A stretch of DNA of 42,231 bases, from positions 1 through 42,231 of the forward strand of contig ACOK01000096.1 of assembly GCA_000174895.1 (NCBI GenBank), written 5' to 3'. Position numbers and translations under genes: made by a program. Below are positions 40,780 through 42,231 of the stretch, in pieces; positions within the stretch are counted from its first letter, which is position 1, and the number at the start of each line of letters is the position of its first letter. The notes under the pieces are model-generated. The model searched no databases, was not told the origin of the DNA, and was given only the letters and a program-made list of their open reading frames with translations. Source of the stretch: Ruminococcus flavefaciens FD-1 (lineage in GTDB: Bacteria > Bacillota > Clostridia > Oscillospirales > Ruminococcaceae).

Positions 40780-41766
40780 ATGAAAAAATACATAGCAGCG
40801 GTTCTGTTCATTGCAGCATTCATCGTCATAGTGCCTGCGCTGCCCGTGATGACTTTCCGCAGCGGCAAAGACAGCGCTTTCCCGAAGCTGAAGGAGTTCC
40901 GCTTTGATGATGACGAGACCGGGGAGCCGTACAAGGTGCTTGACGTTTCCACCGGCGAGATAATGGAAGTGCCTGTCAGGGAGTACGTCATAGGTGCAGT
41001 CTGTGCGGAGATGCCTGCATCTTTCCACTCCGAAGCCATAAAGGCTCAGGCAGTTGCTGCCCACACCTACGCAGAGAGACAGCGGCTCCACGAAAAAGAA
41101 TACCCCACAGCCGAACTGAACGGGGCGGATTTCTCCAACGATGTGTCGAAATACCAGGGATACTACACCGAAGCGCAGGCAAGACAGGTCTTTGGTGCTG
41201 ATTTTGAGAAAAGCTACAGCAGGATAAGCGAATGCGTTGACGAGGTGCTTGACTACACCATAGTTTACAAGGACGAGCCTATCATCTCAGCATTCCACTC
41301 CATGTCATCGGGAGTTACAGAAAGCGCCGAAAATGCGTGGGGAACGGCTGTTGACTATCTCGTCCCCGTGGACAGCGGCTATGACGTAAACGCTCCCATG
41401 TACACAAATGAGGTGCGCTACAGCAAAGAGGTCATGCAGTACAAGCTGGAAAGCGCTTTCCCCGGTGTTGAACTGGGCGAGAATATGGTGGGCTGGCTGG
41501 TTGTCCGTGATGTGTCGGAACAAGGAACAGTGCTCAAAGCGGATGTGGGGAATATGTCCGTAACAGGTGGTGAAGTACGTACCGCCCTTGCCCTGCGATC
41601 AGCCTGCTTCGAGGTGAAATACGAGGGCGAGGAAGCTGTGATCACCACAAAGGGCTTCGGCCACGGCGTGGGTATGAGTCAGTACGGCGCAAACTCCATG
41701 GCCGCAGAGGGCAGATCATGGCGTGAAATTCTTGAGCATTACTACACAGGCTGCTCTGTAAAATAA
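40780..41766 (+). CDS. spoIID: Stage II sporulation protein D-like amidase-associated transglycosylase
   Basis: 328 aa. SpoIID cleaves denuded glycan strands during engulfment. One N-terminal membrane anchor (about 4-24), then the SpoIID/LytB domain with VREYVIGAVCAEMPASFHSE (probable catalytic Glu77), EAIKAQAVAAHTYA, a central YHSMSSG-like AFHSMSSGVTESAENAWG and the C-terminal GFGHGVGMSQYGANSMA. Complete family architecture. Ribosome binding site AAAAAGGAGG. Presence suggests remnants of, or a working, sporulation programme in a lineage often described as non-sporing. Confidence 0.93.
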   Translation: MKKYIAAVLFIAAFIVIVPALPVMTFRSGKDSAFPKLKEFRFDDDETGEPYKVLDVSTGEIMEVPVREYVIGAVCAEMPASFHSEAIKAQAVAAHTYAERQRLHEKEYPTAELNGADFSNDVSKYQGYYTEAQARQVFGADFEKSYSRISECVDEVLDYTIVYKDEPIISAFHSMSSGVTESAENAWGTAVDYLVPVDSGYDVNAPMYTNEVRYSKEVMQYKLESAFPGVELGENMVGWLVVRDVSEQGTVLKADVGNMSVTGGEVRTALALRSACFEVKYEGEEAVITTKGFGHGVGMSQYGANSMAAEGRSWREILEHYYTGCSVK

Positions 41767-41816
41767 AAGCCGCCTTTATCCGTGGTACTCATACAGCAAC
41801 TTTATATGTATTTATC

Positions 41817-42231
41817 GGGGGGCGCGGGATGCACACGGCGGGAGAGGCAACACGGGCGCTACGAGCCCTCCAAGACTGGCGCCAACACCTGCGCAGAGGC
41901 GCCACGCGAACGCCGCCCACGCAAGCCTCTCCCCGTGGGTCTCCAGAGCCCCTCCACGGTGCTCCTCGCTCTCGTCGCAGCCAACGGGTCGCACGGGGCC
42001 CACAACCGCGCGCCAGCCCCAGCTCCGTCGGCGGGGTTCCTCCCGGGTGCGCGCCGGAACCGACCAACATTGAGGGCACCATGGACAAAAAATGCATTTA
42101 CGACATCGCTATTAACTCGGCTAGCAGCTGACGCCCACTCTGACCGGTCTCGGTGCCTGAGTCGCAAGGCGGCCAGGCGAGCGGGGCGGGGGCGCGAGCC
42201 AAAGGCCGCGTCCCGCGCTTCGACTCGCGAA
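41817..42231. other. Very GC-rich terminal segment, compositionally foreign
   Basis: From about 41817 the sequence switches from AT-rich to roughly 65-70 percent GC within a few bases and becomes rich in CpG and GGGGCGGGG-type stretches. Open frames exist on both strands but read like translated GC-rich noise (Arg, Pro, Gly, Ala). A short AT-richer island (42079-42131) lies inside it. No bacterial gene, ribosome binding site or tRNA is seen. It is most likely not native to this chromosome (chimeric read or contaminant), but this cannot be decided from the sequence alone. Confidence 0.6.

Noticed and set aside
41829..42131. 100-aa open frame in the GC-rich tail, and overlapping minus-strand frames
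   Set aside because: GC-rich sequence gives long stop-free frames on several strands; composition is Arg/Pro/Ala-rich noise, with no ribosome binding site and no recognisable domain.
1..42231. CRISPR array
   Set aside because: No regularly spaced direct repeats with unique spacers and no cas genes were seen; repeats here are tRNA copies, dockerin motifs and terminators.

Overview
The window looks like the chromosome of a fibre-associated Ruminococcus-type Firmicute. The evidence is several secreted proteins with dockerin modules, Thr-rich linkers, BspA-type leucine-rich repeats, and a housekeeping block (recA, recX, rimO, pgsA, prmC, spoIID, citrate synthase) typical of low-to-mid GC Clostridia. 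The housekeeping half is clearly richer in GC than the AT-rich stretch from about 7.7 to 19 kb. The last ~415 bases are extremely GC-rich and do not match anything else here.

Left end (1-525): a consensus promoter runs into a row of tRNA-Thr copies, two of them damaged. One copy is cut in its T-arm at about 394. The missing 3' part of a tRNA-Thr, with its terminator, reappears at about 24640-24668. This indicates a mobile element of about 24.2 kb inserted into a tRNA-Thr gene. A complete tRNA-Thr(CGU) sits just inside the element's left end.

Element (about 395-24650): (i) a tandem pair of AAA-ATPase/PD-(D/E)XK genes, the second frameshifted; (ii) a mobilisation block (conjugative-element protein, DUF6103-like protein, candidate oriT, MobC-like accessory protein, MobP3-type relaxase) with no type IV secretion genes, so it is mobilisable rather than self-transmissible; (iii) a complete agr-type quorum-sensing set on the minus strand (agrA, agrC, agrB, and a 44-codon agrD); (iv) facing it, an XRE regulator and five secreted dockerin proteins. 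Three of these are paralogous papain-like proteins: two keep a Cys-His-Asp/Asn triad and one has lost both Cys and His. Then follow (v) an XRE regulator, a zinc-ribbon protein and a sigma-like HTH protein; (vi) a hairpin-rich non-coding stretch; (vii) small transposon proteins, a large serine recombinase and a HipA-like kinase next to the right end.

Host side (24670-41766): two secreted dockerin proteins, whose leaders share a spaced and apparently base-paired sequence motif; a rhomboid-like membrane protein; then a long minus-strand operon with overlapping genes (response regulator, histidine kinase, DUF1385 protein, prmC, recA, recX, rimO, pgsA, DtxR-like regulator). Beyond it lie a repeat-containing lipoprotein, citrate synthase and, on the plus strand, spoIID.

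The most novel-looking system is the agr circuit carried on a mobilisable element beside a cassette of dockerin-tagged cysteine-peptidase paralogues including an apparent pseudoenzyme. The inferred model is density-controlled production of secreted proteins that dock onto a cell-surface scaffold. The regulatory link between the two halves is inferred only from their adjacency.
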